A stretch of 49,241 nucleotides of DNA from a virus: positions 1 through 49,241 of the IMG/VR virus record IMGVR_UViG_3300021963_000192, one strand, 5' to 3'. The position numbers and the translations under genes were made by a program. Each line of letters starts with the position of its first letter. Position 1 is the stretch's first letter. The notes beneath the pieces are model-generated. The model did not search any database and was not told the origin of the DNA. It was given only the letters and a program-made list of their open reading frames with translations. This document shows, piece by piece, positions 18,701 through 28,126 of the stretch.

Positions 18701-21235
18701 GACGGTGTTTTATACCCAGTTTATACAGGATCAACAGAATGTAAATTAAAATCAGATATTATTGTTAATATTACTGGTGCAACTGTTCAATCTGGTGAAA
18801 CGTATGGTTGGGGAATTTACGTACAAAGAAATTCAATTCCAATTATAAATGCGTATGGTGGATATAGTTCAACATATACTGACACAACATTTGCACAGGT
18901 TAGTGGAAATACATGTCAGTTTAAAATATCAAATGTGTACGAAGATGAAATAATAGATTTATTATTCACTGACGCAGCCAATTGTGATAAAAAAGTGAGA
19001 ATTGATGGATTAAATTTACAATATGTTGAATTCCCAACAGAAACCCCAGATCAACCAATAGTTGTTAATACTGGTTTTACTATACATCCTAGAGTTCAAT
19101 ATAGAAATTCATACAACTATGGATTAAAGCATGATACAAAAGTTTTAGTACTAAGTGGTGCAACAATCAATAGCTCAACAACTCCAGCTAATATTCAAAG
19201 TTATATTACTGCAGGAACTTTAGTTAAAAAAGACGTTAAAGATATTGTGTCTGGAAATACAATTGTTTCTGCAACATATCTTCCATGTTCAACATTATCA
19301 AGTGGTGCATTTGAAGCCGCAGAATTAAGTAATAATTATTCCTTCTCATATTCATACACAACATATACAGTATCTAGAATTGATTCTTTAGGTTCAGTTA
19401 AAACTAGTGTTATTAGTGGAAGGACAGTTAGCGGAACAACAGTTGTTTTTGAAGTACTACCAACAAGTAAATTTAGAGTTTATACAAACAAAGAGGTTGA
19501 TGAAACTGATGGTAATATAACAAAAAGAAGTGGCTATGTATTTGATACTAGATCACCAGAATTCTTACAAATAAAACCCGAAACACCAATAGAGCCATGT
19601 TGTAATTATCCATCAGATTATTATGATACTGGTGATTATATTATAACAGAGAAAGGTGAACTAATTGAAGTAATTGCTGTTGACTTAAATTACTGTAATA
19701 TTAATATGTATTATAACATAAATGTTACAGGTAGTTTACCAACAAATTTAATTACATTTAATGGTAATTCAAATTACTTAGCATTACTTGAACATGAATA
19801 CATTGGATTTGAAATAGTTAGTTCATCAATGCAACAATATTATACTAATGAGTATTGTACAACAGTACCATCAATCGCATCACTAGAAAGAAATTATTCA
19901 AACGTAATTACTGGTTCTCCAGCATATACATGCGTTGGATCATACCCAATAATAACACCACAACCAACACCAACACAAACACCAACACAAACACCAACAT
20001 CTACACCAACACCAACACCTAGTTCAACTGCGACGCCAACTCCGACACCAACCGCAACGCCGATTCCGCCAACAGCAACACCAACTAGCACACCAACACC
20101 GACACCAACAGCAACACCTGCTGATGACTTCTGTGTTGATATTGTATTCACAGGTGCAACAGCAACACCGACAGCAACTGCTATTGTACCAACTGCAACA
20201 CCAACCCCGACATCAACAACGATTGCGTCAACACCTACACCAACGGCAACAGCTATTGCCCCAACACCAACTAGTACCCCTACTTGTATGTGTATTAGAT
20301 TAACAAATACAACAAACGACGATTTGTATATAACACTTACTCCTTGCGGTGGAAGCCCAATCTCTCAACTTGTTCCAAACGTTAATCTAACAAATGGAAT
20401 TAATGTAGTAACAGAATGTGTAGTAACAGGTTCGGTTGAAGGACCTGTTCCAGGAATTACAGTAGTCTATTGTTCAGATATTTCTTGTGATGAGGAAGAT
20501 GATTGTGGCACTTGCGGTTCAACGTCAACACCAACACCAACACCAACGGCAACAGCTATCGCCCCAACACCAACAGCAACAGCTATTGCTCCAACACCAA
20601 CACCAACAGCAACCCAATCATTTAATACAACCTGGTTCTACACTAATGGAAGGATATGTGAAAATAATATCTATTGGTTGAATAACACACCACAAGAAGT
20701 TGCAGATTATATAAATCATGTACTGATAAGTCCTAATTCAAGTTATGGTGGGTCACAATATGCATATCCATCATCTCAAACATTAGGTGTTGGAACAGAA
20801 ATATATAGTGGAAATATTACATACAATTTCTGTAGCTCATGTAATTTTACGGCGGTACAAACAGATTTTCCAGGAAATATAGACCGAAATGTATCTAACA
20901 TAATTAAGGTTGTTAATGGTATAGTAACTGAATTCACCCCATTAACTTCATATACATTTAACGCAATTTCATGTCCTGTTACAATTTATAATATTAGTAC
21001 TGGACAAACCAATCCATCGACAGAAGGTTGCACAGAATTGTCTGGTCCATATCCATATACAGCATATGGTAACAACTCAGATTGGACCGCAGTAACTAGA
21101 TTCTATTCTGAAGCCAGTATGTCAGTACCATATTATGGACAAAATAAATATTATGGTAGCAACGACCCATCAAGTTCCGGAACAGAATTAAAAATAGATA
21201 ATAATGGTAATGTTACAGACTCATACGCGTGTTAA
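15710..21235 (+). CDS. Giant baseplate protein: P2 gpI-like wedge region fused to Pro-Thr-linked distal domains
   Basis: The protein is 1841 residues long. Residues ~350-470 resemble the P2 gpI-type tail protein: a helical stretch LFQLYGQSFDKVKSFID, then VFLKNLANTLGL, then FIYKSKGTRSSIEFFLKFIG, whose 'KGT..aIE..l...G' is the hallmark. Further on, YWSNVLEQIIPSTTLWMGG matches a motif of wedge proteins in very large phages. From ~residue 1415 the character changes: three tracts of TPTPT/TATPT linkers (~1415-1475, ~1483-1523, ~1603-1638) separate small Cys-containing domains such as one beginning CMCIRLTNTTNDDLY. The C terminus ends DNNGNVTDSYAC, resembling the terminal domains of the proteins ending at 28042 and 31249. 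The layout suggests a baseplate-anchored base with flexible distal receptor-contact domains. The N-terminal assignment is moderate; the adhesin role is inferred. Confidence 0.72.
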   Translation: MATRKVPSQAASGFETFSDSIVGRQITDGTSQLTNSNFALDRVIPEKDTKSFKTAPFSDFLTLEDLKIENDVPTTVRQSNGEKRPIRFNSDKTEGSKSLFGSLRERIRVSVGRILKNYPAAIYVNSEGLSSTSDYSAENIVYNPTTDKTTFNIKSSKFFNPFDIVLSEPVANDLLSVDNEIRNLFSSYNKYSIAIGDKTYNISKYTEPTSNNVVSLEVYGKPFTGSTYSTSYIIRPNNSIVEEFYLGLDDLEQTLLNRETFPIFQASFKVPRTSLDETKTDLIYVLVEWPVSKDGWNPQTTGLKFDEYITKLNDLATEIDEYKSNLVTRFLVAPQLFEFDTEDQKIDKIFQLYGQSFDKVKSFIDNIAYMRNVSYDSISNIPDVFLKNLANTLGLNTINLFDQKTLEEQIYNSSKSVYNGSSIGKNLVDGELEFYRRLLVNLAFIYKSKGTRSSIEFFLKFIGAPDPMIKINEYVYNVKTAISKTSTEDDIFNVINNVAVNNNVTFNSTTYTYSLRAITGMTTFSNTTDYPIDTDTFLPKTPTTNQDNIFFQMGSGWHNVSLDHRSSDIIDTDNSSGTFVDGDFILTGRTKTIKTKSKPYSYGEEFFDIYRTFPGLDYGYTLESKIDNVKSQVVDDLTSTGLILNRKNISVFVSPANASNYDIWRKSRELEVVFGKNSLEVQSDVSFAEYLENTFSKQVVISNLVKYKKNYIHLEDVYQDYINQLTSSGYTPYDMVDSTDFVNQMSPYWSNVLEQIIPSTTLWMGGNLIENNIFARPKFSYRKPCKPIEIVENLYPDFETFIEEDLETIVGEPDHLRGLMYLTGVTFTLKMDIDGIEYSGTTSQVKITGSTLFDTGYTATNSCSVLTSSSTSIPLICDYKNWVKLNVSTTKTLWKNAVIALVDKINSTYNDPVAGHLPTESPYSGVTYGCGANCSGYTQLVSYEFFTDNDGVEKVKFIAHSNSGCLEKRYLDFYFDADYQYSLPKCSLDLEFTTVCPDGVLYPVYTGSTECKLKSDIIVNITGATVQSGETYGWGIYVQRNSIPIINAYGGYSSTYTDTTFAQVSGNTCQFKISNVYEDEIIDLLFTDAANCDKKVRIDGLNLQYVEFPTETPDQPIVVNTGFTIHPRVQYRNSYNYGLKHDTKVLVLSGATINSSTTPANIQSYITAGTLVKKDVKDIVSGNTIVSATYLPCSTLSSGAFEAAELSNNYSFSYSYTTYTVSRIDSLGSVKTSVISGRTVSGTTVVFEVLPTSKFRVYTNKEVDETDGNITKRSGYVFDTRSPEFLQIKPETPIEPCCNYPSDYYDTGDYIITEKGELIEVIAVDLNYCNINMYYNINVTGSLPTNLITFNGNSNYLALLEHEYIGFEIVSSSMQQYYTNEYCTTVPSIASLERNYSNVITGSPAYTCVGSYPIITPQPTPTQTPTQTPTSTPTPTPSSTATPTPTPTATPIPPTATPTSTPTPTPTATPADDFCVDIVFTGATATPTATAIVPTATPTPTSTTIASTPTPTATAIAPTPTSTPTCMCIRLTNTTNDDLYITLTPCGGSPISQLVPNVNLTNGINVVTECVVTGSVEGPVPGITVVYCSDISCDEEDDCGTCGSTSTPTPTPTATAIAPTPTATAIAPTPTPTATQSFNTTWFYTNGRICENNIYWLNNTPQEVADYINHVLISPNSSYGGSQYAYPSSQTLGVGTEIYSGNITYNFCSSCNFTAVQTDFPGNIDRNVSNIIKVVNGIVTEFTPLTSYTFNAISCPVTIYNISTGQTNPSTEGCTELSGPYPYTAYGNNSDWTAVTRFYSEASMSVPYYGQNKYYGSNDPSSSGTELKIDNNGNVTDSYAC
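19960..20285 (+). repeat. Pro-Thr linker tracts in the giant wedge/adhesin gene
   Basis: The DNA is a degenerate CCAACA/ACACCA hexamer-like repeat encoding [14 protein letters not shown] and TATAIVPTATPT, interrupted by a short Cys domain (DDFCVDIVFTG). Long stop-free frames in the other frames and on the opposite strand (VGVGVG, QHQHQ) are by-products. Confidence 0.9.
20520..20616 (+). repeat. Third Pro-Thr linker tract of the giant wedge/adhesin gene
   Basis: The tract encodes [20 protein letters not shown] and a second ATAIAPTPTPTAT copy. The unit 'CAACAGCTAT(C/T)GC(C/T)CCAACACCAACAGCAA' is tandemly duplicated (about 20550-20600), also present near 20250. Confidence 0.85.
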
Positions 21236-21248
21236 AATATAATAAAAA

Positions 21249-23015
21249 ATGTTAACTACTTTTACATATAACGGACATTATAACGGAAAACCTTCATGGC
21301 AAGGTAGCCTTAGTGGCGTTACATGTAATGTAAGATGGAATGGTAGTGATTATTGGACAATAAACCCTTGGCCATATGGTGGGGAACCTAGAAATTATAC
21401 AACAACAGATCTACCAGATACTGGTTGGACAATTAATGGAACAAGTAGTGTAACATCAATAAACCTTAATTTAGGTAGTTGTCCGTTACCTCCAACACCA
21501 ACCGCCACACCAACACCGACACCAACAACTAGTCCCACACCAACTCCTAGCCCTACTCCTAGTCCAACACCTAATTGTAATTTTGGTGTGGGTGTTAATA
21601 TAGTTACAGCTACACCAACACCTACTCCTACACCAACTTCAGATTGTGCTTTTGAGGTAACCTCAAATGTTGTTACCGCAACACCAACCCCAACCCCAAC
21701 GCCAACAGAAAACTGTGAGTTTGATTTAGGTGTTAATATTATTACAGCAACACCGACTCCAACACCTAGTCCTACACCAAACTGTGATTTTGGAATGGGG
21801 GTTAATATTATTACTGCCACGCCAACTCCAACACCTAGTCCAACACCAAACTGTGATTTTGGGGTGGGTATTAATATTATTACAGCAACCCCAACTCCAA
21901 CAACGAGTCCTACACCAACGCCAAGTCCTACACCAAACTGTGATTTTGGGATGGGTGTTAATGTTATTACAGCTACACCAACTCCAACAACAAGCCCAAC
22001 ACCAACACCGACACCAACAGAAAATTGTGAATTTGGTGTGGATACCAATATTATTACAGCTACCCCGACACCGACACCAAGCCCAACACCAAGCCCAAGT
22101 CCAACGGAAACACCTACACCTACTCCAACCCCAACAGAAAATTGTGATTTTGGGATGGATATTAATGTGGTAACAGCAACCCCAACTCCAACGCCTACTC
22201 CAACACCAAGTCCAAGTCCAACAGAAACCCCAACACCTACTCCAACTCCAACAGAAAATTGTGATTTCGGAGTTGATACTAATATTATTACAGCCACACC
22301 GACTCCAACACCAAGTCCTTCACCTAGTCCTAGCCCAACACCAAGTCCTAGTCCTACACCGAGTCCTAGTCCAACTGAAACACCAACACCAACACCAACA
22401 CCAACAGAAAATTGTGATTTTGGGGTTGATACGAATATCATTACGGCCACGCCAACTCCAACGCCTAGTCCAACACCAACAACTAGTCCTACACCAACGC
22501 CAAGTCCAACACCAACAGCAACTATTGATTGTGCTTTGGATACAACTGTAACACCAGAGTTAACTGAAGTGGTTAACTGTTTGGCTAATATGGAATTTAT
22601 TGTTCAATATAGCCCAACAGTAGGCCCGTGTCCTGGTGGCCATGGTTGTAATGCTGCAACATTTTACTTAAGAGGTAATAACATTACAATCGGAACGGTT
22701 TATTTAAGTAATACTGGCGGTTCTAACGATCAATTCAACTATCCGGCTGGTGTAACAAGTGGTCCTGCTAGATATAATTCATTAACCTTAACAACGCAAC
22801 AAGCTCAAGATATTGCAGCATCGTCCACAGGTGGTAATATAAACTTTTCATTAGTATGTGCCACACCGTTAAATGTGGATTATGGTTGGGGTCTGGGTGG
22901 TTGTCACACAAATGTAACTTGGATTACAATGAAGCTTAATACAGAAACAATTTATAGTGGCTGTCCAAATAATAATTTCTTAACTATAAACCCATGTACT
23001 GGGGTAATATCATAA
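21249..23015 (+). CDS. Pro-Thr repeat adhesin-like virion protein with ten Cys minidomains
   Basis: Residues 1-80 form an aromatic-rich beta domain ([17 protein letters not shown]) ending at a Cys. Residues ~80-430 are an array of about ten units of the form N-C-(D/E/N)-F-(G/D)-(V/M)-x-x-N-I-(I/V)-T-A followed by a [10 protein letters not shown] linker of 10-40 residues. The linkers grow longer toward the C-terminal end of the array. Residues ~430-588 form a Cys-containing beta domain ([37 protein letters not shown]). One Cys per minidomain suggests intersubunit or intermodule disulphide or metal contacts, but that is speculation. The gene starts 13 nt after the giant wedge gene and ends 1 nt before a 92-residue gene. 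The tandem DNA structure makes length variation between relatives likely. Confidence 0.72.
   Translation: MLTTFTYNGHYNGKPSWQGSLSGVTCNVRWNGSDYWTINPWPYGGEPRNYTTTDLPDTGWTINGTSSVTSINLNLGSCPLPPTPTATPTPTPTTSPTPTPSPTPSPTPNCNFGVGVNIVTATPTPTPTPTSDCAFEVTSNVVTATPTPTPTPTENCEFDLGVNIITATPTPTPSPTPNCDFGMGVNIITATPTPTPSPTPNCDFGVGINIITATPTPTTSPTPTPSPTPNCDFGMGVNVITATPTPTTSPTPTPTPTENCEFGVDTNIITATPTPTPSPTPSPSPTETPTPTPTPTENCDFGMDINVVTATPTPTPTPTPSPSPTETPTPTPTPTENCDFGVDTNIITATPTPTPSPSPSPSPTPSPSPTPSPSPTETPTPTPTPTENCDFGVDTNIITATPTPTPSPTPTTSPTPTPSPTPTATIDCALDTTVTPELTEVVNCLANMEFIVQYSPTVGPCPGGHGCNAATFYLRGNNITIGTVYLSNTGGSNDQFNYPAGVTSGPARYNSLTLTTQQAQDIAASSTGGNINFSLVCATPLNVDYGWGLGGCHTNVTWITMKLNTETIYSGCPNNNFLTINPCTGVIS
21489..22530 (+). 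repeat. Tandem array of Cys minidomain plus Thr-Pro linker units
   Basis: About ten coding repeat units, each with an AA(C/T)TGTGA(T/G)TTTGG-like core followed by AT(T/C)ATTACAGC(A/T)AC and a run of CCAACACC-type codons. The best-conserved units (at about 22020, 22135, 22250 and 22400) share near-identical DNA around the ACAGAAAATTGTGA core. The same unit occurs once in the 23302 gene (about 23670-23715). Confidence 0.9.
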
Positions 23016-23016
23016 T

Positions 23017-23295
23017 ATGGAAGTAATAATAACAAATAAAATTTTAACATATTCAAATGGTGGTTATACTATCGATGTAAATGATTTATTTACATTAAAT
23101 GGTATTAAAGTTATGGTTAAAGAACTATTTACTTTAAACGATGAAATGTTTATTAGCTATATAGATGATCAGGATAATGGTTTATTAATAGAAAAAGCAA
23201 ATGATTTCATTGAAAAAAATAAAAACTATTTTAATAGTGTTGTAAAATCAATAATCACAACAAATAACGAATCTGATTGTGGTTGCGGAAAATAA
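23017..23295 (+). CDS. Small protein of unknown function between adhesin genes (92 aa)
   Basis: The protein starts MEVIITNKILTYSNGGYTID 1 nt after the preceding stop, and the next start follows 6 nt after its own stop. It appears to be a small mixed alpha/beta protein: a repeated phrase DLFTLNGIKVM and ELFTLNDEMFI suggests two similar beta-hairpins, followed by a helix (LIEKANDFIEKNKNYFNSVV). It ends SDCGCGK, a Cys pair in a Gly context. No signal peptide or membrane segment is present. Its location between two Pro-Thr adhesin genes suggests a chaperone, adaptor or small virion part, but nothing in the sequence decides this. Confidence 0.6.
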   Translation: MEVIITNKILTYSNGGYTIDVNDLFTLNGIKVMVKELFTLNDEMFISYIDDQDNGLLIEKANDFIEKNKNYFNSVVKSIITTNNESDCGCGK

Positions 23296-23301
23296 ATAAT
23301 A

Positions 23302-26300
23302 ATGGCAAAGAAGTTTTACGTAAAGATTGTTTCTGGTAGTGACTTAGGTCCATATAATGTTTATTATGACCAAGTTAATTCGGCAAATCTTGCAACTAAT
23401 TTTGATACATCATTTCTTGCCACAGGGGTTACACTTACAGAATTAACAGTAAACTTAGGTTTACATATTAGTGTTCCAGATGAGGCCACTAAAATAATTG
23501 TATACAATACTAATGCCAGGGTTATTGCGGAGTGTCAATCAAATATTGATGAGACTATTTTACCAACACCCACTCCAACATCCTCACCAACACCAACCCC
23601 AAGTCCAACAGCAACACCAACGCCTAGCCCAACACCAAGTCCTAGTCCAACGCCAACACCGTCTCCAACACCAAACTGCGAATTTGGTGTGGATACTAAT
23701 ATTATTACAGCTACACCAACGCCGACACCAACACCAACTGAAAGTTCGACACCGACGCCAACACCAACGTCAACACCAACACCAACGCCAAGTCCAACAG
23801 CGACACCTAATTGTTTATTTTTAATTGATACAACAGTTAATTATGCGCCAACAGATATATCGTTAAGTCACAATAGAATAAATGAAAATTCTTCAATTGG
23901 AACATTAGTTGGTTATTTATCAACAACATCAGGTGATAGTAGTGATACACATATATATTCTATAGTAAATTCGGCCCCTTTTACTATTAGTACTAATGGG
24001 TTATATAGTTCAATATCATTCAACTATGAGGCAACGACTTCATATACAGTAGCAATTCGCACCACTGATAGTGTTGGGCAATATTATGATAAACAATTTA
24101 CAATTTATATTGATAATGTAAACGAAGCACCATATGGAATTCAAATTTCTGGTTCAATACCTGAGAACAGCGCCATTGGAACAACAGCTGGAACATTATC
24201 TACTTTGGATGTTGATGCTGGCGATACATTTACATATTCATTAATTAATACTGGTTCATATCCAGATAATAATAGTTTTGATTTAAGCTCTGGTGGTGTA
24301 TTAACGTCAAAAGAAGTTTTTGATCTTGAAACAAAAAGCACATATCAATTAAACGTAAGAACAACAGATTCTGGAGGTTTGACATATGATGCTATTGTAA
24401 TGGTACAAGTAACTAATGCAAACGAAGCACCAACAGGTATTGATTTATCATCGTCTTCAATATCTGAAAATGTTGCAACGGGAACAACTATTGGTACTTT
24501 TTCAACATATGATCCTGATGCTGGAGATACATTTACATATGTTTTTACCGATAATAGTTCTTATCCAGATAATGGTAGTTTTACTATTGTGGGCAATACT
24601 TTAAAATCTAAATTTGTATTTGATTACGAAACAAAAAATACATATCTTATAAGAGTTAGATCAACAGATGCTTTAGGGTTATATGTTGATGTTTCAATGT
24701 ATATTTACATAACAGATGTTGTTATAACAGCATCTAGATCTTCAACAAATGTTTCATGTAATGGAGGATCTAATGGTACAATAACAATAACCAGTCCAAG
24801 TGGTGGTTCAGGTAGTTATACATATTCAAAAAACGGGTCTACCTATCAATCAAGTAATATATTCACAGGTTTAACAGCTCAAACATATGAATTATATGTT
24901 AAAGATTCAAATAATGAAGTTGGTCAATTAACATCACTTACAATAACACAACCATCATTAATAACTTTTACTGCAAGTGGGACACCGCCAACATGTAATG
25001 GTGATTCAAATGGCTCAATAACATTATCTAGTGTTAGTGGAGGTGTCGCACCATACACATATTCAATTGATGGTTCAACATATCAAGCTGGTTTAACATT
25101 TACTGGTTTAGCAAATGGCACATATACAACATACGTTAAAGATGCTAATGGGTGTGTTAGAACAAATACAACTGGTTTAAATAGAACACAAGTAAGTGCA
25201 ACGATATCACAATCAAATGTGGCATGTTACAATGGAACAACAGGTTCAATTACAGTAAGTAATGGTAGTGGTGGTTCGGGGTCCGGTTATCAATCAAAAA
25301 TTGGTTCTGGAGGAACATACGCAAATTTACCAGTAACGTATTCTAGTTTATCTTCTGGTGCATATACAATATATGTTAAAGATAGTTCTGATTGTGTTAA
25401 TAGTTTTGGTGTAACTATAACTCAACCAGCGACTCCAGTTAGTGCTAATTCTGATACAAATATCGCACCAACTTGTTTTAACGATAGTGATGGGCAAGTA
25501 GCGTTCTTCGGTAGCGGAGGAACATCACCATACACATATTCAATTGATGGTGTTAACTATCAATCAAGTGGTACTTTTAATAATTTACCAAATGGAAACT
25601 ACACTGGCTACGTAAAAGATGCTAATGGGTGTATTGCAACAATTGCAAGAAACATTAATAGAAGTGTACCAGCAGCGTCATATAGTATTAGTAATGTTTC
25701 ATGTAATGGTGGATCAAATGGCTCAATAGCGGTGAGTAGTGGTACTGGTGGGTCAGGAACTGGTTACCAAGCAAAAAATGGCTCAGGAGGAACATACGCA
25801 AATTTACCAGTAACGTATTCTAGTTTATCTTCTGGTACATATACAATATATATTAAAGATAGTTCGGGTTGTGTTCAAACATACAATCAAACAGTAACAC
25901 AACCAAGCGCGGTATCTATATCAGTATCTGGTACAAATCCAACATGTTGGAATGGTAGTGATGGATCAGCATCGGCTTCAGGTTCTGGTGGAACGGGTGG
26001 TTATACATATTCAAAAGATGGAACAAACTATCAATCTAGCGGGACTTTTAGTAGTTTGGGTACCGGATTTTATACAATATATGTCAAAGATAGTAATGGT
26101 TGTATAACATATGATTATGTATTATTATCTAGATCCGAACCAAATGCAACAATATCAGTAAGCAACCCCGATTGTAACGCAGGAACAGGAACAATCAATG
26201 TTTCTGGTGGTTATGGTGGTTCAGGTTCAGGATATCAAGCTAAACTTGGTTCAGGTGGTACATATGCAAACTTACCAGTAAGTTATTCATCATTAGGTGG

Positions 26301-27420
26301 TGGAACATACACAATTTACATTAAAGATGGTTCAGGTTGTGTTCAAACATATTCAGCAACCGTAACTATACCATCGGCAGTATCTGGTTCTATTACTTCA
26401 GCGTCATTCCCAACTTGTTATAACTCAACAAACGGATCGTTAACAATTCAGGGTGGTGGCGGTACACCAAATGCATCGGGGTACAAATATGATATTAGTA
26501 GTAATGGCGCACCATACTCATCATTAACAACATTTAAAGCATCACACACATTTAGTAATTTAGCTAGTGGCAATCACTCTATACAAATAATTGATAATAA
26601 TAGTTGCTTTGCAATAGTCTCATACAATTTAACAGTATCAACACCAGAACTCGGATCAGTAACAGTTACCAATGTTTCATGTAATGGTGGATCAGATGGT
26701 TCTATTGCTGTTGCAACATTAAATGGTGGTTCGTCACCTAGACAAGTATCAATTGATGGTTACAATTATTATTATCCACCAAAAACATTTAGTAGTTTAG
26801 TGTCAGATACATATACACTGTATGTTAAAGATGCAAATGGTTGTGTTGCGGGATATGGTCAAGGAATAAGTCAACCAACCGCACAAACGGCGTCATTAAT
26901 AATTATTACTAACCCAACATGTTCATCTCCAAGTTCTGGAGTTTTAGAATTGTCATCATCTGGTGGAGTATTTCCTAAAACATATAGATTATATGTTGAT
27001 ACAAGTTCACCATATAATACATGTGGAGGAGATTTGGTTGGAACATATAGCACTTCCACGTATGGTACAACATTTAATGTTAGCGACTTAACATCATATG
27101 GTTATTGCCTAGAAGTTACAGATGCTAATGGTTGTGTAACAAATAGTGGAGTAACAGCCATTTCACCACCAGTAACATTCTATAGGTATGAAGTGCTAAA
27201 CTGTGGTAATTCTGGTCTTCTTCTTATGACATCTCCTGATTTATTACCAAGTCAATTCTTAGGAAAATCTGTTAAAATAGATAATATATGTTACCAAATA
27301 AATTATTTAGCAGACACCGTGTGTTCTACTGAAACACTACACTTGATTGATGGGCAATATTCAGGGATATATAATACATGTAATGATTGTACTGGAGGAG
27401 GTCCAGGACAGATACTTTAA
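23302..27420 (+). CDS. Large tail adhesin: cadherin repeats plus ten SprB-type repeats
   Basis: The 1372-residue protein is modular. Residues 1-88 form an N-terminal beta domain with [11 protein letters not shown], related to the start of the 27464 protein. Two Thr-Pro linkers (~90-125, ~139-170) flank one Cys minidomain. Three cadherin-like repeats follow (~182-272, ~274-372, ~374-472), with [20 protein letters not shown] and NEAP junctions. Ten SprB-type repeats (~473-1290) carry the pattern [10 protein letters not shown]...YTYSKDGxxYQ...FxxLxxGxYTxYVKDxNGC, ending in TQPS. The C-terminal ~80 residues form a Cys domain (CYQINYL ... YNTCNDC). SprB repeats are typical of Bacteroidota gliding adhesins, so they point to the host and to host-cell contact. 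Repeats 2-7 alternate between two subtypes, implying duplication of a two-repeat unit. A tail-fibre or adhesin role is strongly suggested, not proven. Confidence 0.82.
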   Translation: MAKKFYVKIVSGSDLGPYNVYYDQVNSANLATNFDTSFLATGVTLTELTVNLGLHISVPDEATKIIVYNTNARVIAECQSNIDETILPTPTPTSSPTPTPSPTATPTPSPTPSPSPTPTPSPTPNCEFGVDTNIITATPTPTPTPTESSTPTPTPTSTPTPTPSPTATPNCLFLIDTTVNYAPTDISLSHNRINENSSIGTLVGYLSTTSGDSSDTHIYSIVNSAPFTISTNGLYSSISFNYEATTSYTVAIRTTDSVGQYYDKQFTIYIDNVNEAPYGIQISGSIPENSAIGTTAGTLSTLDVDAGDTFTYSLINTGSYPDNNSFDLSSGGVLTSKEVFDLETKSTYQLNVRTTDSGGLTYDAIVMVQVTNANEAPTGIDLSSSSISENVATGTTIGTFSTYDPDAGDTFTYVFTDNSSYPDNGSFTIVGNTLKSKFVFDYETKNTYLIRVRSTDALGLYVDVSMYIYITDVVITASRSSTNVSCNGGSNGTITITSPSGGSGSYTYSKNGSTYQSSNIFTGLTAQTYELYVKDSNNEVGQLTSLTITQPSLITFTASGTPPTCNGDSNGSITLSSVSGGVAPYTYSIDGSTYQAGLTFTGLANGTYTTYVKDANGCVRTNTTGLNRTQVSATISQSNVACYNGTTGSITVSNGSGGSGSGYQSKIGSGGTYANLPVTYSSLSSGAYTIYVKDSSDCVNSFGVTITQPATPVSANSDTNIAPTCFNDSDGQVAFFGSGGTSPYTYSIDGVNYQSSGTFNNLPNGNYTGYVKDANGCIATIARNINRSVPAASYSISNVSCNGGSNGSIAVSSGTGGSGTGYQAKNGSGGTYANLPVTYSSLSSGTYTIYIKDSSGCVQTYNQTVTQPSAVSISVSGTNPTCWNGSDGSASASGSGGTGGYTYSKDGTNYQSSGTFSSLGTGFYTIYVKDSNGCITYDYVLLSRSEPNATISVSNPDCNAGTGTINVSGGYGGSGSGYQAKLGSGGTYANLPVSYSSLGGGTYTIYIKDGSGCVQTYSATVTIPSAVSGSITSASFPTCYNSTNGSLTIQGGGGTPNASGYKYDISSNGAPYSSLTTFKASHTFSNLASGNHSIQIIDNNSCFAIVSYNLTVSTPELGSVTVTNVSCNGGSDGSIAVATLNGGSSPRQVSIDGYNYYYPPKTFSSLVSDTYTLYVKDANGCVAGYGQGISQPTAQTASLIIITNPTCSSPSSGVLELSSSGGVFPKTYRLYVDTSSPYNTCGGDLVGTYSTSTYGTTFNVSDLTSYGYCLEVTDANGCVTNSGVTAISPPVTFYRYEVLNCGNSGLLLMTSPDLLPSQFLGKSVKIDNICYQINYLADTVCSTETLHLIDGQYSGIYNTCNDCTGGGPGQIL
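23564..23814 (+). repeat. Thr-Pro linker tracts with one shared Cys minidomain
   Basis: Two TPTPT/SPTPTP tracts surround [14 protein letters not shown], identical in protein to a unit in the preceding array gene at about 22027-22065. Confidence 0.88.
24958..26376 (+). repeat. Higher-order repeat of ~475 bp (paired SprB-type units) inside the adhesin gene
   Basis: SprB-type repeats starting near 24958, 25435 and 25909 share the subtype [16 protein letters not shown]...KDANGC. Those starting near 25190, 25669 and 26143 share the subtype [19 protein letters not shown]. The paired period is 474-479 bp. A stretch of about 50 bp is identical between about 25308-25358 and 25784-25834. Confidence 0.8.
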
Positions 27421-27439
27421 AAAAAACAAAATAAACAGA

Positions 27440-27447
27440 TATTTATA
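27440..27447 (+). promoter_or_regulatory. TATTTATA motif upstream of small tail protein gene
   Basis: Exact octamer 16 nt before the ATG at 27464, within a very A-rich spacer. Confidence 0.35.
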
Positions 27448-27463
27448 ATAAAAAAAGAAGACA

Positions 27464-28042
27464 ATGCAAATTACATTCACATTAAGTCCAAGTTATACAG
27501 GAGCAACATTTGTTGCTGGTCCTTTTAACATTTCGGGTACAACTAGCGCAGGTACATCATATTGGTTAGCAACTGGTGTTACAAAAACAGAATTAACAAC
27601 TGGTTATTCAATTAATACAGTTTATGAAACATTAACAGGTGGTACAATTGCTAGTACTGGCACATGTTCAACAACACAACCTTGGTATGTTACGGCGCCA
27701 AGCCCAACACCAACACCAACAGCAACAGGTAGTGGTGCAACATTATATGCATTACAACTTCAGGGTCCATACAATTCATGTAATAATGCATGTAGTCAAT
27801 TCAACGGAAACCCTTCATATTCAATATTCTATGGTACTGAATCTAGTTTTAATGCTTTAGCATCATTACAGGGTACTTTATACACACAAAATGTTGCTGA
27901 TCCAAGTAACTATGCATCAGTAGGTTATTACTATCATACTTCTGGTTATATAATGCAAATTGCAGGATTTGATGGGGTAGTTAGTTCTAGTGTTCAACTA
28001 TGTGGTGGAAATAACGCTTGTGGCGGTGGTGTGACACCTTAA
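27464..28042 (+). CDS. Small two-domain tail protein with Thr-Pro hinge (192 aa)
   Basis: The protein has an N-terminal beta domain (residues 1-80) with YWLATGVTKTELTTGYSINTV. This resembles the N-terminal domain of the 1372-residue adhesin ([14 protein letters not shown]), so the two start with homologous modules. A short hinge APSPTPTPTATG (about residues 80-91) leads to a C-terminal domain with Cys-rich NSCNNACSQFNG and an ending of YIMQIAGFDGVVSSSVQLC then GGNNACGGG. The C-terminal domain resembles that of the 434-residue protein ending at 31249 (YSIQIISTGEVTSVQYLTSC). It looks like a minimal version of the adhesin architecture: attachment domain, hinge, distal domain. A strong terminator lies 24 nt after its stop, so it ends a transcription unit. 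Confidence 0.65.
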   Translation: MQITFTLSPSYTGATFVAGPFNISGTTSAGTSYWLATGVTKTELTTGYSINTVYETLTGGTIASTGTCSTTQPWYVTAPSPTPTPTATGSGATLYALQLQGPYNSCNNACSQFNGNPSYSIFYGTESSFNALASLQGTLYTQNVADPSNYASVGYYYHTSGYIMQIAGFDGVVSSSVQLCGGNNACGGGVTP

Positions 28043-28065
28043 CTAAATTTATTTTTAATAAAATT

Positions 28066-28093
28066 AAAACCCCTTTATTTAAAGGGGTTTTTT
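28066..28093 (+). terminator. Rho-independent terminator inside the tail gene cluster
   Basis: An 11-bp stem AAAACCCCTTT / AAAGGGGTTTT with a tight loop (ATTT) is followed by T residues. The A-tract on the 5' side makes it potentially bidirectional, but no gene converges on it. Confidence 0.88.
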
Positions 28094-28113
28094 ATTTAAA
28101 TTTTTAATTATTG

Positions 28114-28121
28114 TATTTATA
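28114..28121 (+). promoter_or_regulatory. TATTTATA motif 5 nt before a start codon, right after a terminator
   Basis: Exact octamer 20 nt past the terminator and 5 nt before the ATG at 28127. Position after a strong terminator makes a promoter role more likely here; transcription would start at about the ATG. Confidence 0.5.
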
Positions 28122-28126
28122 GTAAT

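Noticed and set aside
21395-22450. Long minus-strand frame rich in VGVGVG across the Pro-Thr array
   Set aside because: It is the reverse complement of the Thr-Pro codon repeat (CCAACACC gives GTTGGTGT); its composition is a by-product of the repeat and it has no supported start context.
21730-22551. Plus-strand frames rich in QHQHQ and LQHQ within the Pro-Thr array
   Set aside because: Shifted readings of the same repeat; the real gene with conserved Cys cores lies in another frame throughout.
19960-23814. Possible CRISPR array because of regularly spaced repeats
   Set aside because: Repeats are coding, degenerate, with linkers of variable length made of the same hexamers; no unique spacers, no cas genes.
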